Below, piece by piece: positions 35,725 to 46,894 of a stretch of 64,000 nucleotides of DNA. This DNA comes from Metellina segmentata (Eukaryota; Arthropoda; Arachnida; Araneae; Tetragnathidae). A program made the position numbers and the translations under genes. A model generated the notes under the pieces. The model was not told the DNA's origin, did not search any database, and worked only from the letters and a program-made list of their open reading frames with translations. Location of the stretch: assembly GCA_947359465.1 (NCBI GenBank), contig OX375873.1:139474008-139538007 (forward strand), read 5' to 3'. Positions within the stretch are counted from its first letter, which is position 1, and each line of letters begins with the position of its first letter.

Positions 35725-37030
35725 ACGTCAAAGATTGTTTTATACGTGCATCTGAAGAACTGTTTCGTAATTTAAAAAACAAAGCAGAAATTATGAAAAA
35801 AATCAAATATTTGCCATTATCTGCTAAAACAGTACAAGATAGAACTGCTAAAATGTCTTCAAATGTACCACATATGCAAGTGGAAGACATTCAACTGGAT
35901 TTTGCCTTATCACTTGCTATAGACGAGTCTTGCGACATAAAAGACACGGCACAAGTTACCCTTTTCGTTAGGTATATGTCGTCCCAAGATCCAAAAGAAG
36001 AATTGCTAGGAGTGCTACCGCTCTCAGGGCAAACTCGTGGAGAAGATATAGCAAATGCTGTGCAAAAATGCCTGGAAGACAATGGAATAGACAGAAATAA
36101 AATCGTTTATGTAGCAACGTTTATGTGATGGAGCCAGAAGTATGGAAGGAATACATAGAGGGGTAACATCAATTCTTCAGAAAAAAATAAACCACGAAAT
36201 TCTAACGTTTCACTGCATAATTCATCAAGATAACGTATTGCAATGTTTTGCTTTGTGATTGAGTGAAATAAAAACATTCTTCAATGAAAAAAGCATTGAC
36301 CATCCCAAACTGGGAGAAGACAAATGGCTGCAAAAATTCAACTTTATGGTAGATACCACAATGAAACTAAATTATCTAAATCTAAAACTGCAAGGAAAGG
36401 GCAACCCAGCTTATGCCTTGCTTGAAGAAGTAGTTTGTTTCGAAAAAAAAATACTTATTTGTGTTGAAGACATGGAGAGCGGTAAATTACTTCATTTTAA
36501 AAATCTGAAGCAATATCGCGATGAGACCAATGCAACTATTGACACGAATTACTGCAGCATAGCTTTAAAAAACATGAAGGATGGATTCGCTGAGAGATTC
36601 GAGCAATTCCAAACAAAAAATAGTACTCTCACGTTCATAGTAAATCCTCTGAACACAAATACAAATGAGAGAAACATTGAGCCATTTGGAATTGATGCTG
36701 GATCGCTTCAAATGCAATTGCAAGATTTGAAAACCAAAGACTTGTAGAGTGGAAAGTTCACAGAACTCAAGAGCAAGTTGGAAGAGTTGGAGGTCCAGAA
36801 ATGCATGCACATCGCGCGTCACAAGTGGACAGCTCTAAAAGAAATTCCGCGAGTTGAGGCCCTTATATTCGGCGCATGGAATAGTCTACCAGAATGCTAC
36901 AGTGAGGTGAAGAAGTTGGCATATGGAGTGCTGACGATCTTAGGGTCGACATAATCGTACGAGCAATCGTTCTCTTGCATGAATATAATAAAAAGTAAAG
37001 TTAAAAGTCAACTAACAAATAAAAATCTAG
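35725..37030 (+). pseudogene. hAT transposase pseudogene (GTF2IRD2/FAM200 type)
   Basis: The frame carries [20 protein letters not shown], then [30 protein letters not shown] and TLFVRYMSS, the first part of the RNase-H-like core with the DES acid. After a frameshift and stop near 36127 it resumes at [12 protein letters not shown]. It continues [20 protein letters not shown] and [12 protein letters not shown]. The C-terminal dimerisation region reads LAYGVLTILGST, stop, SYEQSFSCMNIIKSKVKSQL. The BED zinc finger is absent and a central block is missing at about 36230-36260 (HCIIHQ runs straight toward LSEIK). Inactive. Confidence 0.9.
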
Positions 37031-37031
37031 A

Positions 37032-37034
<3 letters not shown>

Positions 37035-37070
<36 letters not shown>
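37035..37070. repeat. (TA)n microsatellite inside hAT
   Basis: About 18 TA units directly after the transposase tail, so it expanded after insertion or travels with the family. Confidence 0.93.
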
Positions 37071-37071
<1 letters not shown>

Positions 37072-37339
37072 TATAATATTGAAACGAAAATTTTTAGTGG
37101 CTCTTTAAAAACTGGGAAATTTTGTAAATTGTAACTTTTGGCTCTTCCATTTCAATAGGTTGCCGACCCCTGTCCTAGACCGTTAGAGATAGAGTAAAAA
37201 TTTCAACGGATTTGAAATTTGCGGAAAATTTCAGTTTAGATTGTTCCCAAAATATATGATTTTCTTTAAATAAATAATTTTTAAATGGAATATATCTTCA
37301 ACGGATTTGATATCTGCCAAAAATTTTACACCAGATTAA

Positions 37340-37440
37340 TATCTTGCATCCCGGCGTTGCCCGTGCTGTTGGTTTGTGAAGCAAACCAACACTACGAGCA
37401 CGGACAAAGCAGGGCTAGCCACGTAGTGGCTAGTTGCAGT
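37340..37440. repeat. Palindrome-rich block related to Helitron ends
   Basis: Contains GTTGGTTTGTGAAGCAAACC (a hairpin with a 5-base loop) nested in CCGTGCT/AGCACGG, then GGCTAGCCACGTAGTGGCTA, a second hairpin. The words resemble the palindromic arrays at 51452 and 63575, though the order differs. Confidence 0.6.
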
Positions 37441-37444
37441 ATCA

Positions 37445-39135
37445 CTAGCTGAATTGCCCGACGTTGCTTCGGGTTGAAATTAGGGTTCACAGAAATGAAT
37501 ATAAGAAAAGTGAACATTTTGCAAAAGAGGACACTGAAAGCACGCATTATTAGTGTATAATTGTAAGGTATCTAATAAAAAGAATAATCTCTGACGAATT
37601 TTGGCTTGTTCACCACTTACTGGAAGAAAATCTACTGAACATATTACTTACATATTTTGAAGAGAATTTGTAAATGCTAGAACGAATTTATAAATGAAAA
37701 CACTGACCATTTATTTCTTATTTCAAAACGTTGCAAAAAATTGAGAATCCAATGTTTAACAAACATACAATAAAATAATCGTCGATGCATATCTAATTAA
37801 TAGAAATTAAACATGTTACTTTTCATATTTGTTTGTGCGCAGCAATCATAGTTGAGTTATCGACTTCGATTTAATGCTAACGAAAAATATGTCTAGGTTA
37901 ACAACGCGATTTCCTTCCCAACTGAAAAAAAGCTGCAAATCGTACGTCTTGCTATCTTTCTAATAAAATAGGAACAATATATATGTCTTATTATTATTAT
38001 TCTAATACGAATATAAATTCTCATTGGTTACCTATTTGATCTCACTTTGAGACGTTTTAACATGGAGTTCAATATACATTAGAGGTTGAACTTTCTACTA
38101 TAATATTTTGATGCGTTTGATAATACGTACAATTTTCGTACAATGTACTTGATCTAGTACGTATTTGACGATATAGCATAACGATATAGCAGGCAATGTG
38201 AATATCGTAAAGTTTGCAAGTAGAGTTTGAAATCTTAAATATATTTTTAACGCAATCCGAAATGATGAACAAAGAGAACAAAAAGTACAAGAAAAGATCA
38301 TACTTTAAAAAGTGAGTGAAGGAAAGATCCGAGCAGAAAAAGAGGACATGTTCTCTTAAAGAGATGTTCTGGCAACCTTAGTTGAAATGGTTCAACGTGA
38401 ATTATAATAATCATTTTTCTTACATAGAGAATGCAAACATTTAACTTGCACGGAAAATTCTTTTAACTTCGTTTAACTTTTTCATAGCTTCTAGAATTTA
38501 CTTCGAATGCAAATACATACATTTAAATCCTGAATAATAATTCCTTTGCAATATGCAAAAACCGAAAATGTGCAAAGTGTCGAATTTCGACTTCCTGAGC
38601 TGAAATTAGTAGAATTTTGCTTTTATGGTCAATGAGTTATTTGTTTGGGCTTTTCGTATTCCACTACCAAATATAAGTTACGAAAAATAAAATATTTTAT
38701 TTATTACTCCCAAGGCGTTTCATGACAAAGTTATGTTTATGGAGAAAAACGCGGGTCCAAAATAAGAAACTTTGTATCCCTTCAGTTTCCTGAAGAACGT
38801 GTTTCCTTATCAATAAATATTCATTGCAAAAAAAATAAACTTCAGATTATTTAATTGAGGCTTAAAGGACACACTTTTCGGACAACCTGTGTGCTAATTT
38901 TAATGGTCGTAAGGGCTACAGCTTTGCCTGAAGACAGAAAAGTAATAGCATGTTTTCCGCAATGTTCTAAAGTATAAGTGTGCAAAATGTGGTGTGGATT
39001 TGTCTAACGATGTAGATTGGTATAGAAAATATACACACACACATATATAAAAATACACATTTTTTATGATAGATCGAATTGGATTAATTAATAAAATGTA
39101 ATTGATTCCAGAAAACCCTACTTTGAATTTTAACC
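37445..39135. other. AT-rich DNA, one repeat-X fragment
   Basis: 38570-38700 (GAATTTTGCTTTTATGGTCA, TTGGGCTTTTCGTATTCC) matches the right part of repeat X at 49400-49520. Nothing else is recognised. Confidence 0.45.
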
Positions 39136-39149
39136 CACCCGTAAGTTAT

Positions 39150-39451
39150 CGGGGTGCATTAAGTAGCAGTAGTAGAGTAGCAGATTTGCAACCAGTGGTT
39201 GCTTATTTCGAAACTCTATTCCAGCATCGTGTACGTGGGGGTTGATGTACGTTAAGTCTGCAGTGACCTAAAATTTTCGTTTGGGTTGCAAAAAAGTTTG
39301 GAGGGTGGGGTGTCAGCTCGGGTGTTGTCATTTAACCGTGGTTGAAAATTATGTGGTCTCATCGGATCTTTCCTTTCGGGTTTGATCCCAGACAGTAGCC
39401 AATAACCCGTCCTATTGCTTCAGAGCTCCGTTTATTAAACCACCTACCTAA
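39150..39451 (+). mobile_element. SINE-A with target-site duplications
   Basis: Flanked by CCGTAAGTTAT at 39139-39149 and 39452-39462, an 11-bp duplication that defines the 302-bp unit. Carries the body words GGTGTCAGCTCGGGTGTTG, GGATCTTTCCTTTCGGG, AGCCAATAACCCG and the tail ending CCACCTACCTAA. The head is diverged. Confidence 0.88.
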
Positions 39452-39802
39452 CCGTAAGTTATAAACTTGGTTTATATCGAATGTTGTCGGATACTATTTT
39501 CTGTCCGGGTTTTTTTTTCTGTTTATGCGAGACTTGGTCATATTCTCGTTAGAAACAAACCTTTTCTCTGATAGGGTTTGTTTCTGAATGATTTGTTCCT
39601 TCTTCGTTGTGATCTGGTACTCCATGTTAAAAAGTACGACTCGCAATGCGGTTTTAATAAAAACAGACCATCTCGGAAATCTCCCTGTAGTTTTTTGTTG
39701 TTGGTGGAACGCGATCTCGGCAAACTTAAAGCAAAAAGAGTCTCAAAATAGAATTGTTTTCCCATGCAGGATTCCTCCTAGTGTCTTAGAGTGCGTCCCT
39801 TT

Positions 39803-39830
39803 CAATTCCCGTTTGTTTAAACGGGAATTG
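39803..39830. repeat. Perfect 12-bp hairpin
   Basis: CAATTCCCGTTT and its exact inverse around a 4-base GTTT loop. Confidence 0.85.
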
Positions 39831-39959
39831 TGACATTTTTTGACAGCTGCATGGTATTGGGGGTAGAAATAAGAACATTCCATGCATGCTCTTTATTCGA
39901 TGCCTCTTTCAAGTATCAAAACTATTATAGCGAAGTGAGTTTGAATCTGAGGCCTAGTT

Positions 39960-39998
39960 TATTCCCTACAATAAATACGTATTTTATTATAGGGAATA
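39960..39998. repeat. Palindrome centred on TACGTA
   Basis: TATTCCCTA..ATAA.TACGTA mirrored with few mismatches over 39 bp. Possible very short MITE remnant. Confidence 0.7.
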
Positions 39999-40381
39999 CT
40001 GGAAAAGTGAATTTTTGAAAGGCCCTTATTCACTTTAATATTGAGGTTCGTAAAACATACACTGAAGTTTATGTTTGTAAATTTTATTAAAACTGTTTAA
40101 ACAAGCGGAGTCGTGCTTAAAAATTCGAATTTGTGTACATAATTTCCTAAAGGAAATTAATTTTGAATATGAACAGAATAATTGAGTCGATTACCGTTAG
40201 GTCGCGACTCCTCACATGATGGTGGTTATCACCAGAAAAGGGCGTTTTTATAGACGTTAAGAAAATTTAGGAAAGTAATATGGAGTTGTGGAGACTATAA
40301 TGAAGATGTGATTAATTCTGACAATAATGTAGGGTAATTAATTGTGACAACTATAGTCGGGATACGTAAGTAGGAAGTTAA

Positions 40382-40592
40382 ATTACCTACCATTAAAACA
40401 ACACAACGGCGCAACACACAAAGCGACGGTCTCGTCATTTTGAACGAGTCAGATCGAAGGACAACACGTCGTCAGTTTGAACCACGGTCAGATGACGAGG
40501 TCAACACCCGAGCTGGCACCCCCGTCTCCAATATTCCACGCCAGGCTAACGTGAGGGAATTTGAGGCCACGGCAGTTTTAACGTACACCATT
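40382..40592 (-). mobile_element. SINE-A with internal duplication
   Basis: SINE-A words on the minus strand, with the block TTTTGAACGAGTCAGATCGA partly repeated as TTTGAACCACGGTCAGATGA. The tRNA-like head is missing. Confidence 0.8.
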
Positions 40593-40689
40593 CCAAACGT
40601 ACACGACGTTGTGACGTCTGACCTACCACGAGAGAAGGGTGGACGGGCCCTCAAAAGGAACACGTGTGTCAGGCCAGAAAGGCATTAAA

Positions 40690-40945
40690 TCTCGTAGAGT
40701 CGCCATCCGACTTTTTGCACCTGTCCACGTGCCGTAAGTGGTTCCAGAAGTTTCGTCATCTGGATCCGTTCTTTAGCCAGAAACCTGAGCTTGTATGAGC
40801 GCGAGAAGATGAAAATACCAGAAAGGTGGAGGAAGGTCATCCACAAGAGAACGGCACACACTATTCTGATTAAGTGTAATTTTTAGTAAATATATATAAT
40901 TTTTCTTTAATTTCTATGAAAAAAAACGGGACACACTTTTGCGTG
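40690..40945 (+). pseudogene. Mariner-type transposase tail (remnant M1)
   Basis: Reads KWFQKFRHLDPFFSQ in one phase and MKIPERWRKVIHKRTAHTIL at the C-terminus, ending near 40890. GAAAAAAAACGGGACACACT after it may be the terminal repeat. No catalytic residues remain. Confidence 0.6.
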
Positions 40946-40949
40946 AACC

Positions 40950-41880
40950 CAGCATTATTTGAATTTGTTTTTCTTCTGTCGCTCAGCTGAACCAAAACGC
41001 TTCGCCTTACCACAATGGAAATGCAAAGAGGCCTTGCTAAGGATTGAACGTAAATCATCAGTACAGAGGAAAGATTTCCACTCATTTCTCTCGGGAAGAC
41101 TCAATTGCCGTTAAATCTTCCTTAAAACAAGTTAGTTAAAATACCCAACGAGCGGTGAGAGTATTACTTTCAAAAGTGGAGCCCCGTGGGAGAGTTTTAA
41201 AAGAGAGATATTTCAACAAATAATTTCAAAGGGACTATTCGGATTAGGCAACTCTTCGAAACTGGGGCTTTCATTAATGCTTCAAATGGGATACCGGCTA
41301 ATAGGGGTAGGCGAAATGGGAAAAGGGGCTTCGGTCGTTTGCTGGAGTGGATAGAAATAAACGTTTCTTTCAAATTTGTTTGTGGAATGAGTAAATTGAG
41401 TATTCGAACATTTTTAGCGTTGTAATTAGGGACAACTTCAGGTAATCCCATTTACCGATACAAGCGATAAAAAATGGGAAAATGGATAAAAGAATGCCGT
41501 TTTGTAAAATAACTTGAGGAGGTTCTACGCTCTAAAAGTAGTGAAGCAACGTTATTTTTAGGACAAATTTAGGGCTGCCACATTAAAGCACTTATGAAAA
41601 AGAAGCATCAACAGCATAAAACAGCAGAAAAGTCGACTCTTAAACAATATTTTAGTTTGTCAGATACAAAATGAATAGGCTAAAACACAATATTGTGTTT
41701 GCAACAAATGCTGAATATATCATCAAAATATTAAAATTTTTAAATAGAATTTTTTTTTTAATTTTATTTATAAAGCTTCCATGATAATCCAGTCTCCAAA
41801 GATACCGATGTTTTTATTTCACAGGAATTCCCACGGATTGGGGCCAAACTTCGAAATATGCGTCCCGTTAAAATATTTTA
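40950..41880. other. No recognisable feature
   Basis: Short frames only and no repeat ends. Confidence 0.5.
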
Positions 41881-41883
41881 CCT

Positions 41884-42012
41884 AAAGGTAGGTATTTAAT
41901 TAACGTGTCACTGGAACAACACAACGGGCTACTGGCGTAGATCCGGGATGAACCCTCGAACAGAAAGATATAAAGACAACGACACGTAATTTTGAAGCAC
42001 AGTAAAATGACA
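41884..42012 (-). mobile_element. SINE-A 3' half
   Basis: From the AGGTAGGTATTTAATTAACG tail through CAACGGGCTACTGGCG to the CACGTAATTTTGAAGCAC block, where it is truncated. Confidence 0.78.
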
Positions 42013-42223
42013 TTTTTTTCTCCTAAGGAAAAATCAAACATTTTTTTCAATTCGCATTTTGTTGACAAAAAAACGACTAAATATTCGTTAACCATTAAAA
42101 AAAATTTCAAAGTTACCAAATTTTGTGAAAAGGAGCTTTTGAGACTATTTTGCTGAAAAGAGATGATTTTGCAAAAGAACGATTTTGCTTAAAATTGCTG
42201 ACGGACATGTTTTTAGATAGATG

Positions 42224-42505
42224 AATGTATGTCTCACTGGAGCAATACAACGGGCTATTAGGATCAATCCCGAAGACAAATATCCAAGAACAACACCTGG
42301 TAATTTTTAATCAAGGTCCGATGAATAGGACGACACCTCAAAACTTGCACACCACATCAACGTAAAGATATTTGAGGACACGGCAGATTTATCGTATCCC
42401 AAGGACACGGCGGATTTCGATTGGGTCGAGTTTCGAATTCGCACCCCTCCGGTTGTAACTGATCGCACGCTGACTGACTCTACCAACTGATCACACGCTG
42501 TCCTT
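42224..42505 (-). mobile_element. SINE-A, near full length with duplicated body block
   Basis: CAACGGGCTATTAGGATCAA, AAGATATTTGAGGACACGGC and the head CGAGTTTCGAATTCGCACCC are present. The AAGGACACGGCGGATTT stretch repeats the preceding GAGGACACGGCAGATTT. Confidence 0.82.
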
Positions 42506-42509
42506 TAAT

Positions 42510-43395
42510 TTCATTGATTAGCCCACTCTAGGATATGTCGAAGTTTGCCTGCAGGGTCAACATCAACTCCTTCTGGAAAGCATAGCAGAACGGTACAAAG
42601 ACGGCACATCAACATGTTTATTAGTACTCCGAAGATTGAGTCTAAAGACGACAATAGCCTACATCATTTCCTCGTAACCGGTCACCTTTGACTCACGGAT
42701 TGAGAAACTTTTAACCTGCCCTCTCTGGTACGCATAGAAGTTACAATGGCGATACGTCGATTCTGAGGCTAATTTTACAGCCAAATGACGTTTGTACCGC
42801 TATAATAAAGGGCAACACACTATGAACATTATCATTACCTGCAGGGCGTTCAGTTAAGAACTTGTGACATAGTACGAGATTCCATCATTTTTGAACGCGA
42901 GACATTATCGATGACATGAAGATGACGTGCTGTTTCCCAAGTGAATACATTTCCGATGTTTCCTCAAGAAATAGTTGATGCACAGGAATATTCAACGTCA
43001 AACAGCACTTCTCGCGTGAGGCTTGAGATATATCGAGTCAGTCAGAGTTACCTTGAATCGGTTTTACGATTCGTAAGGATTACCTTGGAGATCCATTTTA
43101 TAGTTCCAATCGCCAGAAATAGAAGCATGTATGGAATAGTGACAGAACAAGAAAAGATAAATCAGATGTATTGTTTACACATAAACGAAAACTACAACGA
43201 GGTAAAAGAAAAAATTACCGTAACGTCTTTGAAAAGCGAAAAGTAATACGACAAACACAGCTTTTGATTGAACTCGTGATAAGACGATCTTGGCTTCATA
43301 TTTTATGTTTTTGTCATGACAACACTAAAATTGCGATTCATACGTGTATGGCAACCTAACCGTAATATTATAGAAACCGAAACGTTTCCTTATCA
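42510..43395. other. No recognisable feature
   Basis: A 101-codon plus-strand frame (42941-43246) lies here. It has no domain, no repeats and no context I can use, and I do not call it a gene. Confidence 0.4.
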
Positions 43396-43399
43396 AATT

Positions 43400-43698
43400 G
43401 ATGCAAACGTTCGTCCCGTTCTTTTGACAAAATTGAAGATGAATTATTTTGTTTAGTGAAAATTACTTCTAATTAATACATATGTACCGTTCTGTTCGAT
43501 GACTTATCTCCATCTCTCCAGTATATGCATCATCCTGCTCTCATACAAGTTCAGAGATTTCTGGCTAAAGAACGGATCCAGGTGACGAAACTTTCCGAAC
43601 TACTTATATCACGTGGAATTGTCAACGGCCCTACACAGCACATACCTTCTTTTGCGTCTCCGAAGCATTCTTGCGTTTCCGGAAATAAAATAACCTAC
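43400..43698 (-). pseudogene. Tc1/mariner-type transposase tail (remnant M4)
   Basis: The minus strand reads GKFRHLDPFFSQKSLNLYES and ILERWRKVIEQNGTYVLIR, the best example of the family in remnants M1-M3. GATGCAAACGTTCGTCCCG at 43401 matches the flank of M2. A Tc1 derivative begins right after the TA at 43699. Confidence 0.7.
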
Positions 43699-43739
43699 TA
43701 CACTTAACTACAATAATGGACTGGACATCTTTGGATTTG

Positions 43740-44705
43740 CATAAAATACAACTACTTGTTTGGGGGTGTTTTTCGTGGTATGGCCTGGGACCGTTGCATG
43801 TTGTTCCTGGTCAATTGTACGCCGACGCCTGCATGAACATTTTGGACAATCAGGTTCGTCCTACGCTCTGGCAATTGTATGGAATGGACGAATGTTACTT
43901 CCAGGACGACAACGCTTCATGTCATGTTGCAGCCTCTTTCAAGCAGTGGTGTCAATATAAAGATGTAAAACGTCTGTATTGTGACGTTATGCCCAGCCAA
44001 ACATAGAATATTTTTAGAATAAAAATATATTTATTATCTCTTGATAGATAAACTATTTACATGTTTTTTACATGAAGGAATGCAGTTTCAAAACTGAGGA
44101 GAGTGAAAATCATCACTCGTTTAGTTGCACAATCTATCACAGATCATACGAAAGAGGCACACCGTACGCTCTCTCCAGAAGTCCGACTAATAAGTCTCTT
44201 CCAGTCCCCTTCTTATAGCTGACCTCACAGCTGGGGACAAATTCCTTCTATTTAGGGTACGGATCAAAGGAACCGACTGGCTCGTTTGTCGGTCAGTCCA
44301 AAAATGTCCGGACTCGCCGACACATTCCGTTCCCATGAGAAACTCCCTACGGGTGTGGATAGCGTAGAATCGGACAGATGGTCCACAAAGAAGCGGCCTG
44401 CTTCAATAGAATCCTTTCCCACGGGTTTCCCTCGACAGTAACCCTTAAAGGGTGTGGATCTCACCACAGTATTGTCCTGCTCAGAGTCTCGACCTAAACC
44501 CCATAGATCATGTGTGGGACGAGTTATAGCGAGGCTTACGGACCAGGAAGACACGTCTGAAATCTTCAGCTGACCTGGCGACATCCTTGCAGTAAGAATG
44601 GACCCAAATATCCATAGCTGTGTATGTATCCATAGCTGTGTATGTGTATGTATCCATCCTTGTTGAAAGTATGCCACAAGCTGTCGTCGCTGAAGACCAA
44701 GTTCC
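43740..44705 (+). pseudogene. Tc1 transposase C-terminal half, interrupted
   Basis: Reads LLVWGCFSWYGLGPLHVVPG, TLWQLYGMDECYFQDDNASC (second catalytic Asp) and QYKDVKRLY. After the insertion it continues CPAQSLDLNPIDHVWDEL, where the catalytic Glu of the usual PIEH is replaced by Asp, then a stop and RGLRTRKTRLKSSADLATSL. A small tandem of TATCCATAGCTGTG lies at 44608-44655. Confidence 0.87.
43980..44468. mobile_element. Solo LTR with 4-bp target duplication
   Basis: Starts TGTGACGTTATGCCCAGCCA and ends TCTCACCACA, the TG...CA limits of retroviral-type LTRs. Flanked by GTAT on both sides (43976-43979 and 44469-44472). Removing it restores the transposase reading CGT CTG TAT TGT CCT. It has an AATAAA-like signal at about 44018 and no internal coding region, so it is probably the product of recombination between two LTRs. 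A TGTGACG start is common in Ty3/gypsy LTRs, but the family is not proven. Confidence 0.83.
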
Positions 44706-44709
44706 ATGT

Positions 44710-45720
44710 CAAAGATTGACTAGGGAAGCACAATGAATTTACAACAACCGAAGCTTTTTGGCAAGCACAACGCATCAAAAACATTTGGCATTAAAAGCGT
44801 CAGAAGAGTAAATGACAATGCAACCAACAAAGCAAAATAAAAAAAACTTTCAAATGCTTCTCAGATCAATGATCTGTCTCTCGGTTGGAGGGAAAGAATA
44901 CATTATGTTCAAGAGATCTATGTGGATGAATGAATTCAGTAAATATTTAACACCTGTCGACTCTATTTGAATTGGAACAGTCCGAATGCATTTTCGTTAA
45001 TGACAGAAGAGGGCACACAAAGAAAACAAACACACCAAGAGAAAACTACTTTCGGTGCGTTTCCTTCAAATGGAAATGATTTTGTTTAGGGAAGGGGAAA
45101 TTGCATAATTTGACTCGTATGTCACATTTAACTTCTTGGGACTATCGATAACTTACAGCCATTAAAATAATCACCCTGTTCTTTTTTTAAAACAGTCGCT
45201 TTCAAAGTCAGAAACAGAAACCGAGTGAGCCTAAGCAACATGAACAGTTATATTTAAAGCCTAAAAGGCCACACGATGTTTGACATGCAGGCTGGTTTAT
45301 GTCACTGTAAACTTGCTTTTCGTTCTGCTTTGAAACACATATCTACAATTTCGAGGTTTGTTCGAATCAAAAACGGAAATTTACCGACCTAATTGGCGAA
45401 CCTTTAGCGCTGACTCTCGGTTTGTATCCCCCGTCTAGATATGGATGTTCGTAGTGTTTCGGAATTCACGTTAAGCCGAGGTAGGTGATAAACGTATTTT
45501 AATTAGATATTTTTTGCATTGTACTATGTGAAAAAATTAACTAAAAAAAGAAATGAAATTCCATCCTCAATCCTTTAAATTTTACATTTATGTAGCGTTG
45601 CTGACGTTAACGATACCCTTGAGTTCAAACTTTCATTGTAACTAAGGTAGAAGTTTCCAACAAATCCCTTAAATGGTGTTTTTAAATAAAGATTAAAATT
45701 TTTCATTGTATGGGTGGTGA
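44710..45720. other. No recognisable feature
   Basis: No frames above 60 codons, repeat ends or tRNA-like structures noted. Confidence 0.5.
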
Positions 45721-45724
45721 CTTA

Positions 45725-46375
45725 CTTTCAACAATCTCACCACTGTGTGCGTCACTGAAGAAAACCGCTTTAACTCCAAGTCCTCGAAATATTTGTTCAT
45801 TAAAAGACCAAATCCTCTCGACTAATTTATAAATAACTTCAATCATATCCTTATTAAAATAAAAAAACCGATGGTGTGTGTCCGGTCCAGATTCTAAAAA
45901 TTTCTATTGTTTTGGGAGCGATAAAAGCCCAACAATCTTACCTCAAGTTGTGTCACATAAATCTTTCAACTCTGTCCACAAAATTTGTTCATGATCCTTC
46001 ACCTAATTAACAAATAACCCAAATCACTTTCAAACAAGTAGAAAAACGAAAAACCACACACTCAAAATCCCCGAGGTCCCAACGTAATAATCAAACCGCC
46101 TCACCTTCCATTCAGACGCCTTTAATTCTTTAGAATGTGATTGGGGCCCAACAATCGTATCTCTGGGTGCGTCACTGTAGAAAACCGCTTTGAACACTGA
46201 AGGGCAACAAAATATTTATCCATTACTAGCCCAAACCCCCTTACCTAATTATTAAATAACTTCAATCATACTCCTATACAAACAGAAAAACGGAACAAAC
46301 CCACACAAACACTCAAAATCCCCGAAGTCCCAAACGTAATAACCAAACTGTCTCCTTTCCAGACTCATGGCGTGA
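45725..46375. repeat. About 0.2-kb tandem repeat, 3 diverged units
   Basis: The anchor CAACAATC(T/G)(C/T)A occurs at about 45730, 45931 and 46150, followed by GTGCGTCACTG.AGAAAACCG in units 1 and 3. CCAAATCnnnTnnACTAATT-type blocks and CACTCAAAATCCCCGA (units 2 and 3) follow. The spacing is about 200-220 bp and the units are well diverged. Confidence 0.8.
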
Positions 46376-46379
46376 CGTA

Positions 46380-46885
46380 ATAAAGATCATGCCTCCAAGA
46401 AGTCCGTTGTTTGTGCCTCGCAGCTAATCCCTGCAAAATTTCTCCGTAGGATCCGATGCCAAATCCCCACCAACGCTGATCTCCAGGACTGGGAAGAGAG
46501 CGTCATCATTCATTAGAACTCAACCAGGTCTGCTTCTTTTCCACCAATAACGGTTAAGCTCTTTCGGCGATGGTTAACGAACGCGAAACAATGCCTCTTC
46601 TTTTCATCGAGATGTGGATTATTTCGAGTAGTATAGACAAACGTTTTTTTCACTATTATGCCAATAATGAAAGGAAAAAAAGAGTTTCGGGGAAAAACTC
46701 TTCACTTTAGTCTGCCATCAAATTTTTCATTGCTTAAAACATCAATCGAAACATAATTCTGCGGTAATAGACAACTATGTCTCGGTGTCTTGTAACAACC
46801 GAAACAGTTGATTGCAATTTGGACATCAGTTAAACTAAGTCTTATTGCAAGATATTGAAATATATTTCTGAGGGTTTAACGTTGT
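46380..46885. other. No recognisable feature
   Basis: No open frame or repeat end seen. Confidence 0.45.
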
Positions 46886-46894
46886 TTAATAGTA

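Larger units (their letters stand above)
35372..37172 (+). mobile_element. hAT element with intact ends and 8-bp duplication
   Basis: Both ends carry the 16-bp inverted repeat CAGGGGTCGGCAACCT, extended by a GGCTC/GAGCC block. The flanks are identical: TCCTAGAC at 35364-35371 and 37173-37180, the 8-bp duplication made by hAT transposases. At 1801 bp it is shorter than an autonomous copy. It carries a broken transposase gene and a late TA microsatellite. Confidence 0.95.
39455..40380. other. No genes; two hairpins
   Basis: Contains palindromes at 39803-39830 and 39960-39998 but no recognisable frame. Confidence 0.5.
43701..44705 (+). mobile_element. Tc1 deletion derivative (copy Tc1-b3) carrying a solo LTR
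   Basis: The left end is CACTTAACTACAATAATGGA after TA at 43699-43700. It shows the same 5' deletion joint as copies at 5061 and 32094 (TTTGCATAAAATACAACTAC, then LLVWGCFSWYGLGPLH). The right terminal repeat is gone; similarity fades near 44705. A 489-bp insertion sits at 43980-44468. Confidence 0.87.

Noticed and set aside
36565..36822. Minus-strand frame opposite the hAT transposase
   Set aside because: It is the antisense shadow of the hAT coding region, which has clear family motifs on the plus strand.
42941..43246. 101-codon plus-strand frame as a small gene
   Set aside because: No recognised domain, no exon signals and no conserved repeat; length alone is weak evidence.
43980..44468. 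DNA transposon with a 7-bp GTATTGT duplication
   Set aside because: The two ends are not inverted repeats, and TG...CA ends with a 4-bp duplication explain the same flanks better as a solo LTR.
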